Below, piece by piece: positions 1 to 10,377 of a stretch of DNA of 64,000 nucleotides. A program made the translations under genes and the position numbers. A model generated the notes under the pieces. It did not search any database. It saw only the letters and a program-made list of their open reading frames with translations, and had not been told where the DNA came from. The stretch's first letter is position 1. Each line of letters opens with the position of its first letter. Origin of the DNA: Lumbricus terrestris (Eukaryota > Annelida > Clitellata > Crassiclitellata > Lumbricidae); NCBI GenBank assembly GCA_949752735.1, contig OX457053.1, positions 2,786,584 through 2,850,583 of the forward strand, given 5' to 3'.

Positions 1-948
1 CCAAGTTTTAAAGCTTTCCTCCTGTAACCGATGACTCTGCTCACTCGCTTAGGCTATGTCAATTCGTACTCAACTTAAGAGTTAGGCGTATACCTGTTTC
101 AAACTGCTCACAAACAATAGGATGACAATCCGTCTCATACCTTGCAAGTCTGATAATTTCGCAGAGACATTGACAAAATAATTATTACTTCTTCCAAGAT
201 TCACTTTCAGATAATAATTTATTATCTCTCGGGGGGAAACCAAAGACTATAGTTTAGTTGATGGATTCCAATAATTATTGTCCAATGTTCACTGGCGAAA
301 GGTAGGACTGGTATTTTTTGCATGCAATGCAAAGCAACTGAAATGACAATTAAGCGACCATGTACAGAGGTTGTTGATGTATGCTACGCTGAAAGCGTGC
401 GAGCATAACGAATCGTAGGCATAAACAGAGTGGAAACGATAATGTTTCTGTTTAGAACGAAAGACATCTTCTGTGGGGGGGGGCTTAGGGTTGCAGGCAT
501 GATGAGGAAACTGGATCCAAATGGACGGACTAGCCACTGTAAATGAACGTTGGATCTAAAGACATTGGCTTAAAAAGGGAAAGATAGCCCATTGCTAACG
601 CTGTCGTCTCAGCAGTTTAGCAGATTTTTTAAATATCAGGCGGCTCAAGCTTGAGAAACCGATTATAGCGTAGTTGAAATTGTTTTTTGACGTCGTTTTT
701 TGTCATCGCCTGCCTTTCATGAGTTGAGTTCAACAAAAATCAATGTTATTCATAGTGCTTAAAACGATAAGTCTTGAGTCATGATTTAATAAATGGCTCC
801 AGAGATGGCGCGTTCTTTCGCGTGGTTTATTCCTGGCAGTGAAACCAGCTACGGAGAATGAAATGCCACCAAACCTGGTGATAAACCTTGAGACTTGCTA
901 CAGTTGCAGGTGCTTTGGCAAGGACCATAGCCGACATGACATTGTATT
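1..948. other. No gene seen
   Basis: AT-rich sequence with only short open frames and no recognisable domain. A G-run lies at 475-483. 941-948 is the left target-site duplication of the next element. Confidence 0.6.
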
Positions 949-1110
949 CATGGGCGGAGTTTGGTCTCCGTTGTTGGAGTGGCTAGAGCCTTCTTGGGGG
1001 GGGGGGGGGGGCTAAGCCCGGGAAAAGATACCATCTGCACGGTAAAAAAAAATGAATCTTGGTATTCTTGGGGGTTTAGCCCCCCTAGCCCCTGATAAAC
1101 TCCGCCCATG
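949..1110. mobile_element. hAT-like MITE, CATGGGCGGAGTTT family, copy 1 (162 bp)
   Basis: Ends are CATGGGCGGAGTTT and its inverse AAACTCCGCCCATG. A perfect 8-base duplication, ATTGTATT, sits at 941-948 and 1111-1118. It has no coding capacity. A run of about 18 G lies inside, near 997-1014. Confidence 0.8.
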
Positions 1111-1118
1111 ATTGTATT

Positions 1119-3428
1119 AGCAATTAGCCTATAGGCCTATGTTTTGATTGCCCGATACACGAATGCAGCGGTGGGGAGCTGTAAGCCTACAGTGTACACC
1201 TATACATAGGGTTATTGATTGCTGGGAAAGTTATTGGGCACAATCTGTTATATACAGACGATTAAAATACAGGAAGTAAAACGCATTTAGGGTCCACGAC
1301 TCCGCGTCAGTGGCTTACTCCCAAAAACAAATTATACGCTGTCTAGCCGTCAACATTCTCATCGGTCTACAGGCGTCATTGCACGCAAGACTGAACAGCG
1401 TATAGAAGCAGAGAATCAAGCTTTAGATATTTTCATAGTCGGCAGTTAGCACTAACTCATGACCCATTCTATTCATCGGCCAAGTTAAGTTAATACTGTC
1501 GGTCATGTGATGGCTAATAAGAGATGCATGCTTTGTCGGTGACTAAAAAAAGAATCGGGGGAAATGCCAGAGTTTTGGAAGTTTCTTCAATCTGTTTTTG
1601 CAGACAGTGTAAAGACATTGGGATGACTCTGTTATTATAGTCGACAGTAGGCTCTTTGCTTTGGATTAACCGTAAGTTTTGAATGTTCAGCGAATGCAGA
1701 ATATTGCGAAACAATAAGGTAAGATGTATCGAGGTAACCGAATCATGTCTGAATTTTGCACGAGTAGGCTACATCAGTAGTTGAATAAGAGCCGGTGCTG
1801 GCGCAGCCACACCCCACCTCATTAATTATGGCAGTATAGTGTGCCGGTATTCAACTACTTGCATCGTTTGTTACTTGTTCCCGTTGTGTCGTTTACGGTA
1901 TCATAACAATTCAATTCTTTTATACCTCCATTACTTCATATACCCCAGAATGCCCTTCTTACCTATGGCTGTACATACACAGTGCTTAAAGTGTGGAAAA
2001 ATAAGTGCCAGGAACCCCTTACCCTTCCATGTATTGCTGGTCAATAAGTGGCAGGACGGCATCCTTAATTTAAAATAGGTGCATGGACGCCGTCCATGAC
2101 CGTCCAGCCACACTTTAAGCCCTGTGCATACCTCCTTGCATAACCGTCTTACTTTCGTTCCTATACCCTTGCCTATGCGTCATTTACCCTTCGTCTTGCC
2201 TTCAGTTTTATAATGTCACATGCCTCCTTATGCCAGTGACAACCCGCTTCCTCTTTAGCCCAAGCTCTTGTTCGCCATTTAGGCTACTGCATCTCTTCTA
2301 AGACATAGGCTCATTCATAAATGTAAAACAAACGATGGAAACGAAGTAAAAAAGAACGTGGAAAAGTTTTATTCGAAAAAATGCAAAACGAAAAAAACGT
2401 TTTCTACAACTGTCGTAGCCCTCAATAATATTCATTTTCCTCATCCTTTCTCTGCCAACCCTTAATTTATTCGCAATCTCGTCCGTGATATTAAAAACAT
2501 CGAATTATGCCAGAACAGCATTTTATTGAAATTCTCATCCGTGAGGTATGAACGTCACTTCAATAGAATGTCATCAGCGGCTCACTCGACCAGTGGCGGC
2601 GCCAGGATTTAAGCCCCTCCTCCCTAGCCCCTGACGTTGCTACTGCACCCGACCCGCTTCAGTGAGTCTACTTTCGAATCATATACACTAAGAACGATAC
2701 ACTAAGTCTTCTTGAGGAAACCATCGTTCAGAAATTGCATATCATATTATTCACGACCTGAAAGCGAACTTGGTTAAATGCTTTATTTTCATGAATTGCG
2801 ATGATAATAGGATACGAAACCACTCAGTGAATGTGAAAAGCAGCCAACTCCCTTAGTGACGTAGCCCGAATGAAGCAGAATTCCAATAAACCCTCACATT
2901 CTAACCTCACGTAGGGCATGCTCTCAGTAGGATCCACAAATTGTGGTTTTGAAAACAGTGCAATTTAATTATTCACGATATTGTAAGAAAATAGACGTTC
3001 TATAATTTAGGTATGTAGGTCTAGGCTTATAATTATTAGTAGACTTTTCTTCCCGTGCGTTCTGCATGATTCAATGCGTTTAGTTGAGATTGGGGTTCCG
3101 CCAGAAAATATCAGGACGTGAGGGGTTTCACGGCCGAAAAAGTTTGGGAAACGCTGCACTAAGAGCTTGTCGTTTTGTCAAAGGACCACGCCTACAAAAG
3201 TCTTCGTAGACGCCCACCTATTTAAAAGCTACGCAGTGAAGCGTGAGTCGTCGACATTCATCAATTGAGCCACACCTCAGTGTTTTGACGATATGAATGC
3301 ATGTGTTAGTCTATCATTGCAGTCTAACGGTAATATTTAATTGGTAATCCCAACTGATTCAGCTTTCTTTTGTGTATAAAAACCATCCTCATTTCAGCGA
3401 CCAAGTAGCCGAGTGAGTTTTGTGCGCC

Positions 3429-3430
<2 letters not shown>
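1119..3430. other. No gene seen
   Basis: AT-rich intergenic sequence. At about 3090-3165 a stretch ending in GTTTGGGAAACGCTGCA resembles a hAT-type terminus, without a partner I can pin down. 2590-2640 resembles the end of a MITE (GGCGGCGCCAGG, AGCCCC). Confidence 0.5.

Positions 3431-3431
<1 letters not shown>

Positions 3432-3496
<65 letters not shown>
3432..3496. repeat. (AT)n microsatellite
   Basis: About 32 uninterrupted AT units, directly beside the left end of the hAT relic. Confidence 0.95.
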
Positions 3497-3499
<3 letters not shown>

Positions 3500-4489
3500 G
3501 GTTGTTGATTAATCGCCGTTAACGCGAGCGATTAATTGATTCAGCTTTAAAAATTTGCGATTAATTTTTTTAGCGCGTTAATCGCGCGCGTTAACGTAAC
3601 ACCGATTATAATGACCATTGCACGCCACAGTATCTCTAATATCGGATTTATGCGGTACAATACTGCACCATATGAACAGGTTGATTAATACTTTAACAGT
3701 AAAACTCAGACCAACGTGCTGACCTTCAGCACACTGTAAAAGAACTATCCTAAAATATAAATAATGCGACTACATGAACAGTCATCCGACTCTGAAGACG
3801 GGCTACGAAATCAGTTGTTGAACGATACAGACTTGTTCGACAAATTGAGAAAGATCTGGATCCATTGCAGTGGTGGAAATTACAAGAGGACAAATACCCA
3901 GCCCTATAGCCAAGTTAGCTAGGAAATACCTATGATCCCTGGCCACCAAGGTCCCCAGGTGAACGTCTCTTTTCTGTATCTGGCTAATGTGCTATGTTGT
4001 GAATACAAAAGAGCCTCACGTGAACCAGCCAACGTAAACAAACTAAAGTCTTGTTTGCTTAAGCAATAACTATTGGCTAAGTCATTAATTTAATAATCGA
4101 ATAATGTGCTAGTTTCACCTCTAGGCTATGTGTTAGTTGAGTCATTAGTTTCACTTTATGGAAGTTGATGTCGCTGTAAAGATAGGCCTAGCTGAAACTA
4201 AAAGGAAAGTAGAAATTTTTTGGCAGCACTGGCTGATTTGAATTGTTTACTGCTTAGTGTTTAATCGATTATTTCTGTTACACGGAACTGTTATGAAATT
4301 AAGAGGAAAAACAATTACCAATCATTATTAATCAAGAATTCATTATTTTACTTTAGGCCTATGGTTAATTATTGAACTGTTTTATAATAAGCTTAGCAAG
4401 TAAACAGCTATGTCAGGCAATGTGAAAAATGTCGATTAATATGCCGATTATTTCGATTAAATTTTTTGATTGAGCAACAGCTCTAATAT
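3497..4489 (+). mobile_element. Decayed hAT transposon copy
   Basis: The left end carries GTTGTTGATTAATCG and the right end GATTGAGCAACAGCTC, imperfect inverted repeats rich in GATTAAT motifs, as seen in some animal hAT elements. The interior holds a broken transposase tail (next entry). The borders are approximate because the left end abuts an AT tract. Confidence 0.55.
3845..4065 (+). pseudogene. hAT transposase C-terminal dimerisation domain remnant
   Basis: Translating near 3850 gives DPLQWWKLQEDKYPAL, then after stops and a shift PPRSPGERLFSVSG. These are the two hallmarks of the hAT dimerisation domain (WWK...YPxL and PSERxFSxxG). It is followed by SQRKQTKVLFA, like the family's NVxxLxFL. 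Several stops make it dead. Confidence 0.65.
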
Positions 4490-4979
4490 ACCGGTATATC
4501 TATACCTCTGCAGTCCTGCACCGTGTTGTGCCTGCAATAGTCTCTCAAAAGCAACTAACGTAACACCCTTGGACAAGCTGTTAACGCACGATTTCTTCTT
4601 TCAGCACCGATAAACATATGTCGGAACCAATCCGTGATTTACCCATCTTTAGCATGAGCTCACGACGCAGAATTTGCAGTACATTACCTTTAACATTGGA
4701 ATGTTTATTACATGTAGAATGATAGTGGAATTGATAAGAAACAGGCCGTCAAATAGAACTGTGTTTAAATGAAGCGGAAATAATTACACCTGCTATTTTG
4801 ATAGAACCTAAGCTGCCCCAATGCATGACCGACATAATTAACAGCGCATAGACTTATTTCAGAGCTGGTGATTGGCCGTGAGAAGTCACCTGACCTCATC
4901 GTGACTTTCCTAACGTCAACACAACCCAACTTGTCCTTACTTTGCCGTTACCTGCCGTCTTGTGTTTGTCGCAGTTTAA
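4490..4979 (+). promoter_or_regulatory. 5' flank of the HEPN-PGRP gene
   Basis: No gene. An inverted CCAAT (ATTGG) lies at about 4871. I see no TATA box. A TAA touches the ATG at 4980. Confidence 0.3.
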
Positions 4980-5784
4980 ATGGAAGGGACGAACGGAGCG
5001 GATAACGACGGAGTGGAACTGTCAAACCTGCGAGAGAACGCGACCAACTACTTCCGGCTGGTCCAGCTGACGATGGTCGAAGGTACGAACGTGGTTAGGA
5101 AGACCATCCTCAACCGCCTTCGACAACGCAAGACACTGCACACAATCCTTGCAGAGCGGAAGTCAGAGTTCCTCCAGAGGGGCTCTGGATTCAACCTTCA
5201 ACAGCTGGACGTCCTCTATCCCGTGAACGGAAATGCCGACCTCGCAAAGATCGACATGACTCTTTGGTTCGCGCTGGCTCGAAAGCTCCGTGTGCTTCCG
5301 AAGACTTACCTAGAAGATCTACGTATAGAAGGAGCTGGCAACGCCGGTACCAGTACACCGCTTCTCGGTACCCAGGTGGAATGGTGCCAGGACCTGGCAA
5401 CAATCCACGCCGTCCGGAACAACCTCTTCCACCTCCTGAAACCGGAAATGGACACGGAGATCTTCGAAGACAAGTGGACTCGTCTGAGGGATGCTCTATA
5501 CCGACTGGACCCCGGCCTTGACACGAGCGTCATAGAGAGGTATCGTACAGCCGAACTGAACCCAAAGGCAGTCATCGAACTCCGTGCGTTGATCATGGAA
5601 CAGTGCTTTCAAGAACGGTGCGTGGATCTCGCTGATGAAGTACGCAAGAGGAACCGTATCATCCAACTGATTCTGCTCGTGGTTGCTTTGGTGCTGCTTG
5701 TGATTCTTGTCTCCATTCTTGCTTTCGTTTTTCTCTTCCAACAGCCGCGCTCGTGCGATAAGAGTCTTCAATATCGTGTTATTG
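4980..5784 (+). CDS. Exon 1 of the HEPN-PGRP gene: DZIP3-type HEPN domain plus transmembrane helix
   Basis: 268 codons plus one base. A TAA lies in frame directly before this ATG, so this is the first possible start. Residues 18-200 carry the DZIP3-HEPN pattern: a NYFRLVQL helix, LDVLYP, DMTLWFALARKL, then RNNLFH (R146 to H151), which fits the HEPN R-x4-6-H motif, followed by W166 and a final helix. In other HEPN proteins this R/H pair is the ribonuclease centre; activity here is inferred only. Residues 227-253 form an Ile/Leu/Val membrane helix. The donor is ATTG|GTTAGT. Without splicing the frame stops at once (GGT TAG), giving a 269-residue HEPN-membrane protein, so a short isoform is possible. 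Base composition is more GC-rich than the flanks, as expected for coding sequence. Confidence 0.85.
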
Positions 5785-8700
5785 GTTAGTGTATGCTATG
5801 TCTCACCAACATCGTCGCCATCATCATCATCGTCGTCATCATCATCACCTTGTCCGCCAACCACCAAGATATTGCATTGCCAACATCTTCAACATATAGC
5901 AACCACCACCAATTACTTAGCATCCTCTGCACATGATTATTGATCTGATTACGGCCCTGAATTAATGTGTGTTCTTACCATGTCCGCATTTCAAAATGCG
6001 AATAGACATTGGTCAAATAATTGAAGAAATCCTTATCTGATCTTATCTGATCTTACCTGATCTTATCTGATCTTATCTTATCTGATCTTATCTGATCTTA
6101 TATGATCTTACCTGATCTTACCTGATCTTATCTTATCTGATCTTATCTGATCTTATCTGATCTTATCTGATCTTATCTGATCTTATCTGATCTTATCTGA
6201 TCTTATCTGATCTTATCTGATCTTATCTGATCCTATCTGATCCTATCTGATCTTATCTTATCTGATCTTATCTGATCTTATCTGATCTTATCTGATCTTA
6301 TCTGATCTTATCTGATCTTATCTGATCTTATCTGATCTTATCTGATCTTATCTGATCTTATCTGATCTTATCTTATCTGATCTTATCTGATCTTATCTGA
6401 TCTTATCTGATCTTATCTGATCTTATCTTATCTGATCTTATCTGATCTTATCTGATCTTATCTGATCTTACCTGATCTTATCTGATCTTATCTGATCTTA
6501 TCTGATCTTATCTGATCTTATCTTATCTGATCTTATCTGATCTTATCTGATCTTATCTGATCTTATCTGATCTTATCTGATCTTATCTGATCTTATCTGA
6601 TCTTATCTGATCCTATCTGATCTTATCTTATCTGATCTTATCTGATCTTATCTGATCTTATCTGATCTTATCTGATCTTATCTGATCTTATCTGATCTTA
6701 TCTGATCTTATCTGATCTTATCTGATCTTATCTGATCTTATCTGATCTTATCTGATCTTATCTTATCTGATCTTATCTGATCTTATCTGATCTTATCTGA
6801 TCTTATCTGATCTTATCTTATCTGATCTTATCTGATCTTATCTGATCTTATCTGATCTTACCTGATCTTATCTGATCCTATCTGATCTTATCTTATATGA
6901 TCCTATCTTATCTTATCTTATCTGATCTTATCTTATCTGATCTTATCTGATCCTATCTGATCTCATCTTATCTGATCTTATCTGATCTTATCTGATCTTA
7001 TCTTATCTGATCTTATCTGATCTTATCTGATCTTATCTTATCTGATCTTATCTGATCTTATCTGATCTTATCTGATCTTATCTGATCTCATATGATCTTT
7101 CCTGATCTTATCTGATCTTGTCTGATCTTATCTGATCTTATCTTATCTGATCTTATCTGATCTTATCTGATCTTTTCATCACAGCTTCCGGCAGCAGTCA
7201 CCTTGAACACGAGCACCACGTAAAACGACCACTATCACCAGCAACACCACCGCCGACACCACCATCACCAAGACATCCCTTTGCACCAATTCCGATAACA
7301 AACAAGCAGAGACATCGCATCACGCCCCTTTGATATCTCGTCTCGAACCCGCTGCATTTCTTGTTTACGTTGGTCAGGTGTCTGTGCCGTTTCAGGACCC
7401 TATGGAGGTCTGTACTTCATGCCCCGCGAAGGTTGGGGAGCAGCTCCACCCACGGAACCCATCGACCCACTCACCCTACCAACGCTTTACATCGTCTACG
7501 GACACACGGCTGAGATCGCGGAGTGCAGCGTCACAGAGGAATGCTGCAATCAGATCAAGAACATCCAGTATCTACAAATGCACAAAAAGGACGACCGTAC
7601 GTATCCTCAAATAAAAGATGGACCGACGGACGGGCGGGCGGACGAATGGACGGACGGACGGATGGACGGACGGACGGACGGGCAGATGAACTGCAGATGG
7701 ACTAATTTATCGGGATCGTAATCGCTAAATATCCAAAGCGCCAATCGAATGACAAGGGCAGGGCACAGGCCTACTCACGAGAGTTATGTCTAGTCAGAAG
7801 TCAGAAGGGTTGTCCAAAGGATGGATGGATCCGATTTGACCAGGGTCTGTGAAAACAGAGGCCGTTACCCTGGACAGAAATTTACTCGGCATATTACAGC
7901 ACTTAAGAGCAAGGTTGTAGTCCGAAGGTGGTTGTAATCCGCTTATCAAACGATCAGAGGCTTAAGGGGCAGTAGACAGAGGAGCAGACAGACAGACGAA
8001 ATGATGGTGCAATACTTTTATAATTTCAAAGTCCCTGGGAATGAAGTACCTCATGGCAGACAAAAATAATTATTAGTAATTAGTAGTAGCAAATGATATT
8101 TATTGATGATTGACGATAGTTAATAACTAATGAATTCTGTTGCGTAATTAACTGAATCGAGGACAACGACAACAAAAAGATCAGGAACAATATGGGAGAT
8201 AAAGACAATAAACAATGTAAAACAATTGAAGAATTAAGAACAATTGAGAAATTGTACTTTTCAGCATATGAGGATATTGGTTACCATTATCTACTAGACA
8301 GCAGAGGAATCGTCTACGAGGGTAGACCAATCAACCAGATTCCATCAGCCGTCTATGGGTCAGCAATTATTTTCCACCCTTACTCATTTGAAAATGTAAT
8401 TACTGATTTCCAGAGCACTGGTTCAAAAGCACAAAGTCTCCAGAATATATTAAATCGCTAGTCGGCCATACAAACGATTGTGATTCAAGTCAAATTTTTA
8501 CTCGGTTCTGCTGTTACAAACAACAATAATTGGGACGATCGGACGCAGAGAAAGAAAGAGAGAGACAGGCGCCTTGCCTTGCCAGAGACCTTACCCCACC
8601 CTGTGTTACCTTACCTTCCCATTACTATGCCTTACCTTACCTTACCTTCCCCTTACCTTGCCTTACCTTCGCCTTACCTTACATTCCCCTTACTATGCTT

Positions 8701-9826
8701 TACCTTACCTTACCTTACCTTACCTTCCCCTTACTGTGCTTTACCTTACCTTACCTTACCTTCCCCTTCCCCTTACTATGTCTTTCATCCATTCATTCGA
8801 GTATTTATATAGCGCCTCTTCAAGGAAGCTACTCAGAGGCGCTCCCAACTCCAGTACGGACAAACATAACAGTTTTTAAGTGCTTATAGAATGTGTCAGA
8901 GAGTGATCTAGGGAACAGGCGCAGCTCAAGTGGGAGGGCATTCCATACCACTGGGCCAACCACAGAAAAAGCACGATTCTGCATGATGCCTTACCTTACC
9001 TTCCCTTTCCCCTTACCTTGCCTTACCTTCGCCTTACCTTACCTTCCCCTTACTATGCTTTACCCTGCCTTACCTTCGCCTTACCTTACCTTCCCCTTAC
9101 CTTACCTTACCTTACCTTACCTTACCTTACATTACCTTCGCCTTACCTTACCTTCCCCTTCCCCTTACTATGCCTTACCTTACCTTATCTTACCTTACCT
9201 TCCCCTTACTGTGCCTTACCTTACCTTCACCTTACACGTACGTTACCCTAACTTACTTCATCTTACCTTACATTACGTCACCTTAACGCAGTTAACTCAT
9301 GTTTCTTCACGTTATCTCATTTTACCTTAGCTCTGCTTCAACTATGTCGTAACCAACCTTACTCAGACAACCCACACCATACATTAGCACCGCATTGTTG
9401 TTGGCGACCAAGCATCTCATCTCTGTTCTTTTTAGTTGGAATCACAACATAACGAGCATCGCCTTCATCGGAAATTTCATGTATCAATATCCGACGGTCA
9501 AAGCGTTGGTGGCCTTTGACTTTCTCATCGAATACCTTAGAACCAACAATTACATCGTTCAGAACTACACAATCTACGCGATGTGCGAGGTCCTAAACAG
9601 CCTCAGCCCGGGTCTGAATCTCTACGACGAAATCGACAAAACCAGACTGATTCACATCCGTGGACACGTTGTAAGTAGTGTCCTACTAGCTACCAGTCTA
9701 CAACTTCCAACTGACAGCGCTCAATACGATCATCTACTCACTCGCTAATCCAAGCTAGTGTCTTTTCTGACTAAATTATCGTGTACATAGAGAACGAATG
9801 GGTTATCTCTGATAATAAAACCATAG
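4980..9826 (+). CDS. HEPN-TM-PGRP receptor gene (spliced): DZIP3-like HEPN domain, one membrane helix, non-catalytic peptidoglycan recognition domain
   Basis: Join 4980-5784, 7396-7596, 8265-8358, 9436-9670 and perhaps 9791-9826. The product is about 445-456 residues. Seen: an N-terminal HEPN domain like that of DZIP3 (about 18-200), a basic VRKRNR stretch before a hydrophobic helix (227-253), then a full PGRP/amidase-2 fold (about 269-440). The positive charges before the helix predict N-in, C-out: a type II protein with HEPN in the cytosol and PGRP outside. Introns 1 and 2 are phase 1, intron 3 is phase 2, and reading frames agree across every junction. The PGRP domain lacks the amidase zinc ligands, so it should bind peptidoglycan without cutting it. 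Known: fly PGRP-LC is also a type II non-catalytic sensor, but its cytosolic part is not HEPN. Inferred: a bacterial sensor signalling through a HEPN domain. What remains uncertain is that exon 1 and the PGRP exons share one transcript. Confidence 0.72.
6024..7172. repeat. Decamer minisatellite (TCTGATCTTA)n in intron 1
   Basis: About 1.15 kb of a 10-base unit, TCTGATCTTA, with occasional 5-base slips (TCTTA) and point variants (CCTGATCTTA, TCTGATCCTA). It fills most of intron 1 of the HEPN-PGRP gene. Confidence 0.95.
7396..7596 (+). CDS. Exon 2: first third of the PGRP domain
   Basis: The acceptor is TTTCAG|GA and the donor is C|GTACGT, phase 1 on both sides (201 bases, 67 codons). The peptide contains MPREGWGA, matching the PGRP start (VPRxxWGA), and YIVYGHTA where amidase PGRPs have VIIHHTA. 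It also has the two cysteines of the conserved PGRP disulfide (AEC...EECC) and KNIQYLQM, matching the RxIQxYHM helix. The first zinc-binding His of catalytic PGRPs is replaced by Gly. Confidence 0.85.
7616..7690. repeat. (GGAC)n-type microsatellite
   Basis: Tandem GGACGGAC/GGGC units just past exon 2 of the HEPN-PGRP gene. Confidence 0.85.
7720..7830 (-). mobile_element. LINE 3' tail relic (L2/CR1-type, type B) in intron 2
   Basis: Read on the minus strand it ends like the tails at 59060 and 62220: a GTGCCCTGC segment, a GCGCTTTG-like core, then GCGATTACGAT. There is no coding sequence. Confidence 0.5.
8265..8358 (+). CDS. Exon 3: middle of the PGRP domain
   Basis: The acceptor is TTTTCAG|CATATG (phase 1). 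The exon encodes DIGYHYLL, then SRGIVYEGR, the clearest PGRP signature (DIGYNFLVGxDGxVYEGR). The tyrosine of the amidase centre (IGY) is kept. The exon must end in phase 2 to match exon 4. The donor that fits is TATGG|GTCAGC at 8359, weaker than consensus; using it restores the exact spacing expected between YEGR and FIGNF. Another GT at 8322 gives the wrong phase. Confidence 0.78.
8590..8776. repeat. (CCTTA)n pentamer repeat, left half
   Basis: Runs of CCTTA with CCTTCCCC variants in intron 3. It continues at 8985-9240 after a LINE insertion. Confidence 0.9.
8777..8984 (-). mobile_element. LINE 3' end (L2/CR1-type, type A) inside the CCTTA repeat
   Basis: On the minus strand it encodes the LINE RT tail motif RAFSVVGP...WNALPLELR and ends with the shared 3' terminus (GAGCGCCTCTGAGTAGCTTC...AGGCGCTATATAAA). 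It divides a CCTTA array in two. Confidence 0.7.
8985..9240. repeat. (CCTTA)n pentamer repeat, right half
   Basis: Same unit as 8590-8776, just upstream of exon 4 of the HEPN-PGRP gene. Confidence 0.9.
9436..9670 (+). CDS. Exon 4: last third of the PGRP domain
   Basis: The acceptor is TTCTTTTTAG|T (phase 2) and the donor is GTT|GTAAGT (phase 0). It encodes ITSIAFIGNF, matching the PGRP motif SIGISFIGNF, followed by a helix and the segment where catalytic PGRPs have GHR and TxCPG. Here those read YAMCE and NSLSPG, so the second zinc His and the zinc Cys are both gone. The domain ends with LYDEI, as expected for LYxxI. If the donor is not used, the frame runs 25 codons on to a stop at 9748. 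Confidence 0.83.
9791..9826 (+). CDS. Possible terminal exon of the HEPN-PGRP gene
   Basis: An acceptor-like TCGTGTACATAG precedes 11 codons and a TAG in phase 0, which fits the phase-0 donor at 9671. It would add a tail ending in IIKP. An AATAAA lies within the exon at about 9814. The exon is too short to be tested by homology; the alternative end is the stop at 9748. Confidence 0.3.
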   Translation, partial: RTNGLSLIIKP

Positions 9827-9857
9827 CCAAAGCCACCGTATTAAATTTTCGTTAAAG

Positions 9858-9898
9858 AAATTGCTGGTGACATCCAAGTTGGATGTCACCAGCAATTT
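9858..9898. repeat. 41-base near-perfect palindrome after the HEPN-PGRP gene
   Basis: Two 20-base arms, AAATTGCTGGTGACATCCAA and its exact inverse, are separated by a single G. It lies about 30 bases after the possible terminal exon. In RNA it would form a long hairpin. Confidence 0.95.
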
Positions 9899-10329
9899 AG
9901 ATTGCCGCGGACTTGCAGAATGCACAAATTGGTTCAAGGAAGTTCGGACGACACTCAACAATTCAGCAATCTTATTGAACCCGATAGCCTACACAAAAAG
10001 TCAGAAATGCCTTCTGAGTGCTAGATTAATCGGATTACTATGCAAAACTTTCAGTAGTTGTACAAGATTGGCCTACACGTTTGATTTCCTATTCAATATA
10101 CTTCAATACCGTCCTTGAGAAATTCAATTTAATTGAGTCTAATACACTCCGATCTATTCCATATTCTGCTGAATCTAATCTAGTCCAATCTAGGAATCTA
10201 ACGATACAGAAGACAGAATCTAGTCTAATCTAATCTTGATTTTGATCGAATCCGGAATCAGAATCGAGGATCAAGGATCCGATCCAACATAACCGCCCAA
10301 GACTCATTATGAATTTTATATCAGAGTCC
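9899..10329. other. No gene seen
   Basis: AT-rich sequence with one 85-codon open frame (9861-10118) that shows no domain. 10130-10270 has loosely repeated TCTAATCTA-type pentamers. Confidence 0.5.
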
Positions 10330-10332
10330 AGG

Positions 10333-10373
10333 TTCTAGATAAAGTGCCTCGAAAGGCCACCGAGTTGAAACGC
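10333..10373 (-). pseudogene. Second, truncated copy of the LINE 3' coding end
   Basis: On the minus strand this reads SRFNSVAFRGTL, matching QRFNSVALRGSF at the end of the LINE frame at about 10610-10640. The two copies are separated by the ATT repeat. Confidence 0.65.
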
Positions 10374-10377
10374 GATG

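Noticed and set aside
5191..5771. Minus-strand frames of 70-96 codons
   Set aside because: Antisense shadows of the HEPN exon.
6024..7172. CRISPR-like array
   Set aside because: There are no unique spacers; it is a simple decamer tandem repeat in an animal intron.
8192..8264. Coding use of the ATG at 8192 before the PGRP exon
   Set aside because: The PGRP similarity begins exactly after the TTTTCAG acceptor. The upstream part is low-complexity Lys/Glu/Thr and gives the domain no proper start.
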